A DNA stretch of 32,931 nt from Wenzhouxiangella sp. GTDB taxonomy: Bacteria; Pseudomonadota; Gammaproteobacteria; Xanthomonadales; Wenzhouxiangellaceae. The stretch lies in contig SKQI01000034.1 of the NCBI GenBank assembly GCA_007119095.1, forward strand, positions 1 to 32,931. Direction: 5' to 3'. How positions within the stretch are numbered: position 1 is the stretch's first letter; the number at the start of each line of letters is the position of its first letter. Shown here in pieces: positions 16,886 through 26,885 of this stretch. The notes under the pieces are model-generated. The model ran no database searches, was not told the origin of the DNA, and saw only the letters and a list, made by a program, of their open reading frames with translations. The position numbers and the translations under genes were made by a program.

Positions 16886-17440
16886 ATGAGCATAGACACC
16901 TTCAAGCGCCAGATCCCGGACTATGCCAAGGATCTGCGGGTCAATCTTGGCAATGTTCTTGATGTCGAACAAGCTGGCGGCATGAACGAACAGCAGGTAT
17001 GGGGAACGGCCCTGGCGACTGCGATCGCCTGCCGCAATTCGGACTTGATCGAAGCCATCACGCAGGCTGCAGCAGCCCATCTCGATGAGAATTGGCTCAA
17101 TGCCAGCCGCTCTGCCGCGGCTATCATGGGCATGAACAATATCTACTATCGCTTCGTCCATCTGGCATCAAACGATGAGTACGCGAAACTGCCGGCCAAA
17201 CTGCGCATGACGGTGATTGGCAATCCAGGCATCGACAAGGTTGATTTCGAGTTGTTGTCGCTCGCGGTTTCAGCAATCAACGGATGCGGCATGTGTGTTG
17301 ACAGCCATGAACAAATCCTCAAAAAAGGCGGCGTGTCCAGCGAAGTCATTCAACATGCTGTCCGGATTGCATCAGTGATTCATGCTGTCGCAGGGGTGAT
17401 GGATACCCACAAGGTCAGCGAGCTGTCCCGAGCTGCCTGA
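16886..17440 (+). CDS. ahpD: Alkyl hydroperoxidase AhpD
   Basis: 184 aa; AINGCGMCVDSHEQILKKGGVSSEVIQHAVRIASVIHA with the AhpD CxxC/His motif; follows ahpC. Confidence 0.94.
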   Translation: MSIDTFKRQIPDYAKDLRVNLGNVLDVEQAGGMNEQQVWGTALATAIACRNSDLIEAITQAAAAHLDENWLNASRSAAAIMGMNNIYYRFVHLASNDEYAKLPAKLRMTVIGNPGIDKVDFELLSLAVSAINGCGMCVDSHEQILKKGGVSSEVIQHAVRIASVIHAVAGVMDTHKVSELSRAA

Positions 17441-17486
17441 GGGCACAACGCTTTGCCCATCCGGGTTGCTTACCTTTGAAAATTGG

Positions 17487-17518
17487 AGGCGCGCATCGTC
17501 GGGTGACGGGGCGCGCCT
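17487..17518 (+). terminator. Terminator-like hairpin downstream of ahpD
   Basis: AGGCGCGC-atCGTCgggtGACGg-GCGCGCCT then ttgttc. Confidence 0.6.
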
Positions 17519-17587
17519 TTGTTCTCGTGAGCTGATGAATGCAGGAGCCTTGCCGGATTCGTCTTTGCAGCGCTTTATAATGCTAGG

Positions 17588-17971
17588 ATGATGGAGCCCA
17601 GCGATCGGACCGACCAGGCCAGAACCAGAATCACCAAACTGGTGTTTCCCCAGGATACCAATCCGTTGGGAACGCTCTACGGTGGGACGGCGCTGCAGTG
17701 GATGGATGAGGTGGCTTTTCTGGCGGCTACTCGATTTGCCCGGCGCCAGGTCGTCACGGTCTCTATGGATCGGGTCGACTTCAAGGTGCCGATACCGCAA
17801 GGTTCCATTGTCGAGCTGGTTGGTGACATCATCCGCGTTGGTCGAACATCCATGGTTGTTCAGGTGCGCATCCTGCTGGAGGATGCGATGGTTGGCACCC
17901 AGGAACTGGCGATCGAAGGCAACCTGGTGATGGTGGCTGTTGATCAAGACATGAAGCCTGCTGCGCTCTGA
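17588..17971 (+). CDS. Acyl-CoA thioesterase (hotdog fold, YciA-like)
   Basis: 127 aa; VFPQDTNPLGTLYGGTALQWMDEVAFLAATRFARR, VTVSMDRVDFKVPIPQGSIVEL. Confidence 0.88.
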   Translation: MMEPSDRTDQARTRITKLVFPQDTNPLGTLYGGTALQWMDEVAFLAATRFARRQVVTVSMDRVDFKVPIPQGSIVELVGDIIRVGRTSMVVQVRILLEDAMVGTQELAIEGNLVMVAVDQDMKPAAL

Positions 17972-17973
17972 AT

Positions 17974-19353
17974 ATGGGTGGCTCTGACGGGAATTTGTCC
18001 GGGCCTATGCCGGCGCTACCGCCAGGACCTGCCTGGCTGTCGCTTGCAATTGCCTTGGTCGCGGCCGCCTGCATGGCGATTCTGGTCGAGCACATCCACA
18101 ATATCGAGCAGGACAGATCGCTACAGGCAGATCGAAATGCCGCCATTCAGCAGGCTGCCGCCCTTCGTGCGCGGATCGAGGCCGAACTGAGCGCCAGCAT
18201 TTTTGCCGCAACCGGGCTGGTCGGCTATGTCGCAGCCCATGAGGATTTCCTCGACCCGGTCCGGGTCAATGCCGCCCTTGCTGCGATTTATCAATATGGG
18301 CGACACCTTCGAAACGTGGCCCTGGCACCCGATAACGTCCTCAGCTACGTATATCCGATAGCGGGCAATGAAGCCGCGGTTGGTTTGGACTATCGTTCCA
18401 ACCCTGAACAGTGGTCGGAAGTTGAAAGAGCCATGGAAATCCAAAGCAGTGTTCTGGCCGGGCCGTTGGACTTGGTTCAAGGAGGGCGCGGCTTGATCAA
18501 TCGAACGCCAGTCTATCTGCGTGACGGTCGCTACTGGGGGTTGCTGAGTGTCGTTATCGATTCGGATTCCTTGTTTGCGTTGCTGGGCGATGAAATCACT
18601 GAAGGCCGACGTTTCGCGCTGCGCTGGCAAGCATCAAGCCTTAGAGCCGGGCAGCCGGTGGCCGGTGAACCGTCCGTTTTCGAACAGGACCACGTCTCGC
18701 TGGCTTTTCCCGTGCCGGGAGGCGAGTGGGAACTTGCCGTAACCAGCCGGTCTTCACAGGATGCCGGCTTGAATCAACTGCGCTGGTACCGTGCCGGTGG
18801 ACATCTTTTCGCTCTCCTGGTGGCCAGCCTGCTATTTATTGCGCTTAGAGAGCGCCGCGTGATTGCGCAACTGGCGTTGACCGATCAATTGACCGGGCTG
18901 CCCAACCGTCGAGCCTTTCAGCGCCAGCTTGCGCGAGCGATACGCCATGCTCAGCGGCAGGATGTGCCGTTCGCCCTGGTTTACGTGGATCTGGACGGTT
19001 TCAAGGCCATCAATGATCGGTCAGGACACGCTCATGGTGATCGTATTCTCAGGATCTTGTCAGAACGCATGCGGCGAGCGCTCGATAAGCAGGCAATGCT
19101 GGCAAGGATAGGCGGCGACGAGTTCGTGTTCCTGTTGCCGGATGTTGGTGACGTCAGCACGGCGAATGATCGATCAGAACCCGCCGTTCTGGCAGTTCGC
19201 CAGTCGATTGAAGGACTGGATGCGGATATTTCGCTGGATGCCACCGTAGGTGTTGCCATCTATCCGGCGGATGGTCAGTCGGCTGAAGCGCTGCTTAGCA
19301 CGGCTGATGGGCGAATGTACGAGGCCAAAGCCCGAGTCAGCTATACCCGCTAA
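17974..19353 (+). CDS. Diguanylate cyclase with CHASE-type sensor domain
   Basis: 459 aa; TM, CHASE-like region (RIEAELSASIFAATGLVGYVAAHEDF...GLDYRSNPEQWSEVERAMEIQSSVLAGPLDLVQGGRGLINRTPVY), TM, GGDEF domain with intact ARIGGDEFVFLLP. Confidence 0.9.
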   Translation: MGGSDGNLSGPMPALPPGPAWLSLAIALVAAACMAILVEHIHNIEQDRSLQADRNAAIQQAAALRARIEAELSASIFAATGLVGYVAAHEDFLDPVRVNAALAAIYQYGRHLRNVALAPDNVLSYVYPIAGNEAAVGLDYRSNPEQWSEVERAMEIQSSVLAGPLDLVQGGRGLINRTPVYLRDGRYWGLLSVVIDSDSLFALLGDEITEGRRFALRWQASSLRAGQPVAGEPSVFEQDHVSLAFPVPGGEWELAVTSRSSQDAGLNQLRWYRAGGHLFALLVASLLFIALRERRVIAQLALTDQLTGLPNRRAFQRQLARAIRHAQRQDVPFALVYVDLDGFKAINDRSGHAHGDRILRILSERMRRALDKQAMLARIGGDEFVFLLPDVGDVSTANDRSEPAVLAVRQSIEGLDADISLDATVGVAIYPADGQSAEALLSTADGRMYEAKARVSYTR

Positions 19354-20806
19354 GCACGGCAAAGCCGATAAAAGCGAGCGCCAGGACCACATACAGTCCA
19401 AGAATCGGCAGTATCCATCGGGCCCAGATGGCCCAGTCTATGCGCGCAGCCCCAAGCACGCCCATCAGCGTGGCCGAGGTTGGAATGATCAGGTTTGTCA
19501 GGCTATCCCCAAGCTGAAAACAGAGCACCGTGACCTGTCGCTGAACGCCCACCAGGTCACCCAGCGGTGCCATCAGCGGCATCGTCAGCGCTGCCTGTCC
19601 GGAGCCCGAGGGCACCAGGAAATTGATCAGGCTTTGGACAAAGAACATAAGCCAGGCCGATATCAGTTCTGGTACCTGGCTCAGTCCTGATGCCAGGAAG
19701 AACAGGATGGTGTTCATTACCGATGGCTGGCTTGGGTCGGTGCCGCCGAGGAGCAGCACCAGGCCCTTGGCCATGCCCACAACCAGTACTGCGGGAATCA
19801 GTCCTGCCGCGCCGTCCCGGAAGGCGCTGGCCAGTTGGTTGGCGGTCATGCGATGCGGGCCGGGGAGAAGATAGATCAGCCCTATGGCCAGCCCCATGGT
19901 GAAAAACTGGGTGGCAATCTCGGGGATGAAGTATTGATGTTCAATCACCCCCCAGATAACCCAGGCCACCCCGGCCGCGATAATCAGCAGGGCCAACGCA
20001 TCACGCCCGGAGAAGCTGGCCGTTGCATCGGCCCCTGCCTGTTGCCGACGAAAATACTCATCGGTGTTATGACAGGGGGACAGCTCCGGACGGGCATGAA
20101 CGCGCCGCGCCCACCACAACGTGATTGCCATCCCGACCAGCGTGAACACGATCCACATGACAATGCGCAAAGGCGCACCCGACAGGATCGGAAGGTCAGC
20201 GATTCCCTGGGCAATGGCGACGTTGAACGGATTCATCCAGCTGGCCGCGAATCCGACTCGAGAAGCGACGAACGTAACCAGAACTGCTGTAATGGCGTCG
20301 TAGCCCAGGCGGACAATGATGGGGGCGAGCAGGAGTACGAAAGCGATCGTTTCCTCACTCATGCCAAAAATCGCGCCGCCCAGTGAAAACAGGAAAAAGA
20401 GCAGCGGCAGCACCAGAATAGGGTCTTTTTCCGTGCGCAAGATCAGGGTACGTACACCGCGATCTATGCAGCCGGTCTGCATGATGATGCCGAATGCCCC
20501 TCCGACAACCAGCAGAAAACCCATGATGCCGATGGCGGCCGAGTGCCGGCTGCCCGATACCAGCCCTTCAAACGGCGCGTTGAGAAAACCGACCCGTTCC
20601 GGGTCGGCCTTGAACAACGCTGTGCCCGGAGCACCGGCATCGTCAACGCTGAAGCTGGAAATATCAACCGGCAGCGTGCGGCCTTCGGCATCGATTTCGA
20701 CGACGAAACTGCCGGCCGGCACGATGAAGCTAAGTGCCACCAGGCTCAACGCCACCAGGAACAGGATGATCAAAGTGTCCGGTGTCTTTCGCGCCTCGGT
20801 GGTCAT
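19337..20806 (-). CDS. YfcC-family (C4-dicarboxylate/basic amino acid transporter-like) membrane protein
   Basis: MTTEARKTPDTLIILFLVALSLVALSFIVPAGSFVVE..., GGAIFGMSEETIAFVLLLAPIIVRLGYDAITAVLVTFVASRVGFAASWMNPFNVAIAQGIADLP, LVPSGSGQAALTMPLMAPLGDL. Start set to 20806 to avoid overlapping divergent rlmE. Confidence 0.85.
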   Translation of the reverse strand: MTTEARKTPDTLIILFLVALSLVALSFIVPAGSFVVEIDAEGRTLPVDISSFSVDDAGAPGTALFKADPERVGFLNAPFEGLVSGSRHSAAIGIMGFLLVVGGAFGIIMQTGCIDRGVRTLILRTEKDPILVLPLLFFLFSLGGAIFGMSEETIAFVLLLAPIIVRLGYDAITAVLVTFVASRVGFAASWMNPFNVAIAQGIADLPILSGAPLRIVMWIVFTLVGMAITLWWARRVHARPELSPCHNTDEYFRRQQAGADATASFSGRDALALLIIAAGVAWVIWGVIEHQYFIPEIATQFFTMGLAIGLIYLLPGPHRMTANQLASAFRDGAAGLIPAVLVVGMAKGLVLLLGGTDPSQPSVMNTILFFLASGLSQVPELISAWLMFFVQSLINFLVPSGSGQAALTMPLMAPLGDLVGVQRQVTVLCFQLGDSLTNLIIPTSATLMGVLGAARIDWAIWARWILPILGLYVVLALAFIGFAVLSGYS

Positions 20807-20893
20807 CTCATCTCCCAGCGGCCGTGGATTCGGCGTTGTCTCGCCACGTTTGAAGGGCACCAAGTATAGTCGGCGTGGCCCGGCCGGGTTGCC

Positions 20894-20902
20894 TGCTAGA
20901 AT
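20894..20902 (+). promoter_or_regulatory. Candidate extended -10 promoter for rlmE (TGC-TAGAAT)
   Basis: Same TGCTAGAAT 9-mer as upstream of prpB; no good -35. Confidence 0.3.
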
Positions 20903-20936
20903 GACGGCGTTCGGAAAGAGCACGTTAAACGAGATC

Positions 20937-21551
20937 ATGTCGTCCAAGAGCTGGAGAGCGCGGCAGGAAAGTGATCCCTATGTCCGCAAGGCCAGGGAAT
21001 CGGGTTACCGCGCTCGAGCTGCATTCAAGCTGATCGAGCTCGATGAGCGGGATCGCCTTTTTGAAGGGGGCAGCCGAGTGGTGGATCTGGGGGCGGCTCC
21101 GGGCAGTTGGTCGCAGGTGGCACGCGAGCGGCTCGGCGAGGACGCCCGGATTTTCGCGCTCGATCTGTTGCCCATGGAGCCGATCCCGGGAGTCGACTTC
21201 CTCATTGGCGATTTCCGCGAGAATGAAGTCCTCGAGCAGCTGGAGGAATTGCTGCAGGGCAGTAAGGTTGACCTTGTACTGTCGGACATGGCCCCCAATC
21301 TATCGGGGATAGCGCCATCAGACCAGGCGCGCTCGGTCTACCTGGCTGAATTGGCCCTGGATTTTGCCCGCTCCTGGCTGGATATTTCCGGAAAACTGGT
21401 GGTCAAAGTTTTCCAGGGGGCGGGCTTTGACGAGCTGCTCACTGAGTTCAGGCGAACATTCAAGACGGTAAAGATCCGCAAACCGGCGGCCTCCAGGTCA
21501 GAAAGCAGGGAGGTATATCTGGTTGGGATAAGCCTGAAGGCCGGGGCCTGA
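20937..21551 (+). CDS. rlmE: 23S rRNA (uridine-2'-O)-methyltransferase RlmE (FtsJ/RrmJ)
   Basis: MSSKSWRARQESDPYVRKARESGYRARAAFKLIELDERDRLF, VVDLGAAPGSWSQVA, LVLSDMAPNLSGI; true start at internal ATG 20937. Confidence 0.94.
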   Translation: MSSKSWRARQESDPYVRKARESGYRARAAFKLIELDERDRLFEGGSRVVDLGAAPGSWSQVARERLGEDARIFALDLLPMEPIPGVDFLIGDFRENEVLEQLEELLQGSKVDLVLSDMAPNLSGIAPSDQARSVYLAELALDFARSWLDISGKLVVKVFQGAGFDELLTEFRRTFKTVKIRKPAASRSESREVYLVGISLKAGA

Positions 21552-21610
21552 CCAGCCAATCGGCTACAATGACGAGATTCTGTCGCCCACAGCACTGACG
21601 GAGACGCACT

Positions 21611-23530
21611 TTGAGCGATTTTGCCAAAAACCTGATCATGTGGATCATCATCGCGATGGTGCTCATGAGCGTGTTCAATTATTACTCGCAGCCGCAGCAA
21701 GAACCGCGGTCAATGAACTACTCGATATTCCTGGAAGAAGTTCGCAGCGGAAATGTCGAGAAAGTCACCATTCAGGAAAGTGCTGGCGGCAAGACCATCA
21801 CCGGCCAGTCTCGTGACGGGCAGCATTTCACGGTTCAGGCCCCTCGTGATGACGGCCTGATCAAGGATTTGCTCGACAACCGCGTCACGATCGAGGCCAA
21901 GGAGCCCCAGCGCCGCTCGATCGTTATCGATATTCTGATCAGCCTGCTGCCGGTTCTGGTCCTTGTCGGTCTGTGGGTTTACTTTATGCGCCAGATGCAA
22001 GGCGGGATGGGTGGCCGCGGGGGCGCGATGAGTTTCGGCAAGTCGCGCGCCAAGCTCCAGGGCGAGGACCAGGTGAAGGTCACGTTTGATGATGTGGCCG
22101 GTTGTGAAGAGGCCAAGGAAGAAGTCACCGAACTGGTTGATTTTCTGAGAAATCCCGCCAAGTTTCAGCGTCTGGGCGGACACATTCCCAAAGGCATTCT
22201 GATGGTCGGCTCGCCGGGCACCGGCAAGACCTTGCTGGCCAAGGCAATTGCCGGTGAAGCGCGAGTGCCGTTTTTCTCGATCTCCGGTTCCGACTTTGTC
22301 GAAATGTTTGTTGGCGTCGGCGCATCTCGCGTCCGCGATATGTTTGAAACCGCGAAAAAACATGCGCCCTGCATCATTTTCATCGACGAAATTGATGCCG
22401 TTGGACGACACCGCGGCGCAGGCCTTGGCGGCGGACATGATGAACGCGAGCAGACGTTGAACCAGCTGCTGGTTGAAATGGACGGCTTTGAAGGCAACGA
22501 GGGTATCATCCTGATCGCTGCCACCAACCGACCGGATGTACTCGACCCGGCACTGCTGCGCCCCGGCCGCTTCGACCGCCAGGTCGTTGTGCCCCTGCCT
22601 GACCTGAAAGGACGGGAGCAGATCCTGAAAGTGCATATGCGCAAGGTGCCCATTGACGATAACGTCGATGCGCGCGTCATTGCCCGAGGAACACCCGGCT
22701 TCTCCGGTGCGGATCTGGCCAATCTGGTCAATGAAGCAGCGCTGTTTGCCGCCCGGCAGGATTCAAAGACCGTGCGCCAGTCGCATTTCGAGCTTGCCAA
22801 AGACAAGATCATGATGGGCGCAGAGCGCAAGTCCATGGCCATGTCCGAGCACGAGAAGCGCCTGACCGCCTACCATGAAGCCGGCCACGCCATTGTTGGT
22901 CGCCTGGTGCCGGACCACGACCCGGTTTACAAGGTCACGATCATTCCGCGTGGGCGGGCCCTCGGGGTGACCATGTTCCTGCCCGAGCAGGACAAATATT
23001 CGATGACCAGGCAGCAGATCACTTCGCAGTTGGCCAGCCTGTTTGGCGGCCGAGTTGCCGAGGAGTTGATTTACGGTAAGGAGAACGTCACGACCGGTGC
23101 TTCCAACGACATCGAGCGCGCCTCTCAGATTGCGCGCAACATGGTAACGAAGTGGGGCCTCTCTGACGCCATGGGGCCGATCTCCTATGATGAGAACGAG
23201 GACGAAGTGTTCCTCGGACGGCAGGTCACCCAGCACAAGCACGTGTCGGACGAGACGCATCGCCAGTTGGACAAGGAGGTGCGCAGGATCATCGATGAGG
23301 CCTATCAGGTTGCCACTCGCATCCTGGATGAAAATCGTGACAAGCTCGATATGATGGCCGAAGCTTTGATGCGGTATGAAACCATCGACACGCGCCAGAT
23401 CGATCAGATCATGCAGGGGCAGGAGCCGGATCCGCCAGAGGATTGGAACCAGGGCGATGAGCCTCCCAGCCCGGATTCAGATGGCGACGACGACAGCCGT
23501 GAGCCCGCTGGACAGCCTGCACCAGGCTGA
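21611..23530 (+). CDS. ftsH: ATP-dependent zinc metalloprotease FtsH (TTG start)
   Basis: 639 aa; [60 protein letters not shown] zinc motif; N-terminus [22 protein letters not shown]. Confidence 0.97.
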   Translation: MSDFAKNLIMWIIIAMVLMSVFNYYSQPQQEPRSMNYSIFLEEVRSGNVEKVTIQESAGGKTITGQSRDGQHFTVQAPRDDGLIKDLLDNRVTIEAKEPQRRSIVIDILISLLPVLVLVGLWVYFMRQMQGGMGGRGGAMSFGKSRAKLQGEDQVKVTFDDVAGCEEAKEEVTELVDFLRNPAKFQRLGGHIPKGILMVGSPGTGKTLLAKAIAGEARVPFFSISGSDFVEMFVGVGASRVRDMFETAKKHAPCIIFIDEIDAVGRHRGAGLGGGHDEREQTLNQLLVEMDGFEGNEGIILIAATNRPDVLDPALLRPGRFDRQVVVPLPDLKGREQILKVHMRKVPIDDNVDARVIARGTPGFSGADLANLVNEAALFAARQDSKTVRQSHFELAKDKIMMGAERKSMAMSEHEKRLTAYHEAGHAIVGRLVPDHDPVYKVTIIPRGRALGVTMFLPEQDKYSMTRQQITSQLASLFGGRVAEELIYGKENVTTGASNDIERASQIARNMVTKWGLSDAMGPISYDENEDEVFLGRQVTQHKHVSDETHRQLDKEVRRIIDEAYQVATRILDENRDKLDMMAEALMRYETIDTRQIDQIMQGQEPDPPEDWNQGDEPPSPDSDGDDDSREPAGQPAPG

Positions 23531-23550
23531 TTCGTTTTGGTCGAGAATTG

Positions 23551-23580
23551 AAAGCCGCGCCGCCCAGACGGCGCGGCTTT
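23551..23580 (+). terminator. Rho-independent terminator downstream of ftsH
   Basis: AAAGCCGCGCCG-cccaga-CGGCGCGGCTTT perfect 12-bp stem. Confidence 0.85.
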
Positions 23581-23706
23581 CGCTTTTCTGCTGACTCGGC
23601 AACCGCAGTCTTTGCCGGGCCACGAACAAGCCCTGTCCGCTGTCTCGAAGGATGTTCTCGTACAGCACGACAGTTTTATGGGCTGGACTCCAAACAGGGA
23701 ATACCG

Positions 23707-24573
23707 ATGTCCATCGATCTCGTTGCGCAAATCCACGGTGCGGCCAGCGGTCGCAAGCCGTTGGTCATGGGTATCGTCAATGTCACCCCGGATTCCTTCT
23801 CCGACGGGGGGCGCTACTGGCAGCCGGATGCGGCAATTGCCCATGCCCTGAAGCTTGCCGAAGAGGGTGCCGACATTCTCGATATCGGCGGTGAATCCAC
23901 TCGGCCCGGCGCTGAACCGGTTGCGTCTGCCGCTGAAATCGAGCGCGTGGTCAGTGTCATTGATCCTCTGGCGCGCAAGCTCACTGTTCCCATTTCCATC
24001 GATACCAGCAAGCCGGAGGTCATGCGCGCCGCTGTTGCAGCCGGTGCGAGCATGATCAACGATGTCAACGCATTACGCGCCGACGGCGCGCTGGCGATGG
24101 CTGCCAGCCTGGATGTGCCGGTGTGCATCATGCACATGCAGGGGCAGCCCAGGACGATGCAGCAGAACCCCGTCTACGGCAACGTGGAAGCCGATGTTCG
24201 CGACTTCCTGGTCCATCGGGCCGAGGCGGCACTCGAGGCCGGTATTCGCCGCGAAAACATTGTCATTGACCCTGGTTTCGGTTTTGGCAAGACGCTGGCG
24301 CACAATCTGACGTTGTTGGCCGGTCTGAATCGCCTCACAGAGGCCGGATGGCCGGTGCTGGCCGGCATGTCGAGAAAATCCATGTTGGGCGCCATAACCG
24401 GCCGCGAATCCACCGACGAGCGCCTGGCAGCCTCCCTGGCCGCAGCCATGCTCTGTGCCCAGCGCGGCGCGGCGATTCTGAGAGTGCACGACGTCGCGCC
24501 CACGGTGGACGTGCTCAAGATGCTGGCTGCCGACGCCGCATCTGGTCAGCAGCAGCGTAAAATACAGTCATGA
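23707..24573 (+). CDS. folP: Dihydropteroate synthase
   Basis: VMGIVNVTPDSFSDGGRYW, DIGGESTRPGAEPV, IDPGFGFGKTLAHNL; start at internal ATG 23707. Confidence 0.95.
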   Translation: MSIDLVAQIHGAASGRKPLVMGIVNVTPDSFSDGGRYWQPDAAIAHALKLAEEGADILDIGGESTRPGAEPVASAAEIERVVSVIDPLARKLTVPISIDTSKPEVMRAAVAAGASMINDVNALRADGALAMAASLDVPVCIMHMQGQPRTMQQNPVYGNVEADVRDFLVHRAEAALEAGIRRENIVIDPGFGFGKTLAHNLTLLAGLNRLTEAGWPVLAGMSRKSMLGAITGRESTDERLAASLAAAMLCAQRGAAILRVHDVAPTVDVLKMLAADAASGQQQRKIQS

Positions 24574-25916
24574 AATACTTTGGCACTGACGGCATTCGCG
24601 GGCGGGTTGGTGAGCCGCCCATCACGGTAGACTTCATCCTCAAGCTCGGCTGGGCAGCAGGGTCGGTGCTGGCCGAACGCAGCGACGATCATCCCAGCGT
24701 GGTGATCGGCAAGGATACGCGTATCTCCGGCTACCTGTTCGAATCGGCGCTGGAGGCCGGTTTTTCCGCGGCTGGCGTTGATGTGCGCTTGCTGGGTCCG
24801 ATGCCGACACCCGCCGTAGCCCATTTAACGCGTAGCCTGGGGGGCGTGGCGGGGGTTGTGATCTCCGCGTCCCACAACCCCTACGAAGACAACGGCATCA
24901 AGTTTTTCTCCGGCCAGGGCGAAAAGCTGGACGATGCGCTGCAAGAGGCGATCGAGCAGCGGCTGGAAGCATCGCTGGAACAGGTGGCGCCGCATCGGCT
25001 CGGCAAGGCAGCCCGCGTTGATGACGCGGTCGGCCGCTATATCGAGTACTGCAAGGCTACCGTTCCTTATGGCACCCGTTTCGAGGGTCTGAAGGTAGTG
25101 GTTGACTGTGCCAACGGGGCGACCTACCGCATAGCCCCGCCGGTATTCAGGGAACTGGGTGCTGAGGTGGTCTCGATTCACGACAAGCCTGATGGTCTGA
25201 ATATCAACACCGACTGCGGTTCCACCCACCCGCAGAGTTTGGCAAAATCCGTGATCGACGAAAAGGCCGATCTGGGTGTTGCCTTTGATGGTGATGGCGA
25301 CCGGGTGGTACTGGTCGATCATACCGGTCGGCTGATTGACGGCGACCAGATTCTGTTCGTGTTGGCCAATGCGCGCCGCGCCAATGGCGGTCTGAGCGGC
25401 GGTGTGGTTGGCACTGTGATGAGTAATTTCGGCCTGGAGGAAGCGTTTCGCGGCATGGGCGTACCGTTCGAGCGCAGCCAGGTTGGCGACCGCTTCGTTC
25501 ATGAGCGTCTGCGTGAGCGCGGCTGGGTACTGGGCGGAGAGGCTTCCGGGCATATTCTTTGCCTGGACCGGGCGACCACCGGTTGCGGCATTGTTTCGGC
25601 GCTGCAGGTGCTGGAAGTAGTTGCCAGGACACGCCAGTCGCTGGCGGCCCTGGCCAACGGGATGAAGAAGTATCCGCAGGTGATGATCAATGTGCCGGTG
25701 GTCGGTGATGCCAGGGCTGCGATCAGCGGCAATCCGATTCTGGATGCGGCGGTGCGGGACGTTGAATCCGAGCTTGATGGCAATGGGCGGGTCATTTTGC
25801 GACCATCGGGCACTGAGCCGGTGGTTCGGGTGACCGTGGAAGGGCCCGAATCCGACCAGGTCGCCCGCCTGGCCGATCAGCTGGCTGGCGCAGTCACCCG
25901 CGCCATCAGTGCCTGA
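24570..25916 (+). CDS. glmM: Phosphoglucosamine mutase
   Basis: MKYFGTDGIRGRVGEPPIT, VISASHNPYEDNGIKFFS active-site serine loop, AFDGDGDRV; ATGA overlap with folP. Confidence 0.96.
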   Translation: MKYFGTDGIRGRVGEPPITVDFILKLGWAAGSVLAERSDDHPSVVIGKDTRISGYLFESALEAGFSAAGVDVRLLGPMPTPAVAHLTRSLGGVAGVVISASHNPYEDNGIKFFSGQGEKLDDALQEAIEQRLEASLEQVAPHRLGKAARVDDAVGRYIEYCKATVPYGTRFEGLKVVVDCANGATYRIAPPVFRELGAEVVSIHDKPDGLNINTDCGSTHPQSLAKSVIDEKADLGVAFDGDGDRVVLVDHTGRLIDGDQILFVLANARRANGGLSGGVVGTVMSNFGLEEAFRGMGVPFERSQVGDRFVHERLRERGWVLGGEASGHILCLDRATTGCGIVSALQVLEVVARTRQSLAALANGMKKYPQVMINVPVVGDARAAISGNPILDAAVRDVESELDGNGRVILRPSGTEPVVRVTVEGPESDQVARLADQLAGAVTRAISA

Positions 25917-25949
25917 GTTCAGATCTCAACCGTTAAGGAATCCACTGAC

Positions 25950-26885
25950 ATGAGTCAGGTTCCCGTCTTGTCGCTTGCGGAATTTGATCAACGTGCTGGC
26001 CGCTTTTCCTCCGAACTGGGGCGGGCCTGGCGCGAAACGGGCTTTGTCGGTATTCGCGATCATGGTATCGACGACGAACTGATCAAGCAGGCTTATACGG
26101 TTTTCCGCCAGTTCTTTGCACTGCCTGCCGATATCAAGCAGCAGTACCATCGCCCCGGTATTGGCGGCGCGCGCGGCTACACGGGTTTTGGTATTGAGCA
26201 GGCACGTGATCACGATGTGCCCGACTTAAAGGAGTTCTGGCACGTTGGCCGGGATTTGCTGGAAGCGAATCCGTTTCCGGATATTCTGCTGCCGAATGTC
26301 TGGCCGGCCGAGCTGCCTGCCTTCAAGCCCGTTGCGTTGGCCCTGTATCGCGCGCTTGACCAGTTGGGTGGCCGTATTCTGTCGGCATTGGCGCTGGATG
26401 TTGGTCTCGATAAGGACTGGTTTGCGCACCATATCAATGTCGGTAACTCGATCCTGCGGCCGATTCATTACCCGCCGATTCGCGATGCCGTGCCGGGTGC
26501 AGTCCGTGCCGCGCGGCATGAGGATATCAACCTGATTACGCTGCTGATCGGTTCGAAAGAGCAGGGCCTGGAAATTCTGACCCGGGATGGTCAGTGGGTG
26601 CCTGTCAGTACCTTGCCCGGCACGATTGTGGTCAATGTCGGCGACATGCTGCAGCGCCTGACCAATCACGTTTATCCCTCGACTACCCATCGGGTCGTCA
26701 ATCCGGCTGGCGAGGCTGCCAGCCAGGCGCGTTTCTCGATCCCGTTCTTCCTCCATCCGAACCCGGATTTTCTGATCCAGACCCTGCCGCAGTGCATCAG
26801 TGATTCGCGCCCGAACCGCTACCCGGAGCCGATCACGGCCAACGATTATTTGCAGCAGCGTTTACGCGAAATCAAGCTGTTGTAG
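25950..26885 (+). CDS. Isopenicillin N synthase family 2OG-Fe(II) dioxygenase
   Basis: 311 aa; GFVGIRDHGID, HEDINLITLLIGSKEQGLEILTRDGQWVPV, TIVVNVGDMLQRLTNHVYPSTTHRVVNP, RFSIPFFLHPNPD. Confidence 0.9.
   Translation: MSQVPVLSLAEFDQRAGRFSSELGRAWRETGFVGIRDHGIDDELIKQAYTVFRQFFALPADIKQQYHRPGIGGARGYTGFGIEQARDHDVPDLKEFWHVGRDLLEANPFPDILLPNVWPAELPAFKPVALALYRALDQLGGRILSALALDVGLDKDWFAHHINVGNSILRPIHYPPIRDAVPGAVRAARHEDINLITLLIGSKEQGLEILTRDGQWVPVSTLPGTIVVNVGDMLQRLTNHVYPSTTHRVVNPAGEAASQARFSIPFFLHPNPDFLIQTLPQCISDSRPNRYPEPITANDYLQQRLREIKLL

Noticed and set aside
20316-20936. N-terminal extension of the rlmE ORF (starts 20316)
   Set aside because: Antisense to YfcC transporter coding sequence; RlmE homology begins at the ATG at 20937.
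20807-20947. N-terminal extension of the YfcC ORF (to 20947)
   Set aside because: Would overlap divergent rlmE and adds no transporter-like sequence; MTTEARK at 20806 is a better start.
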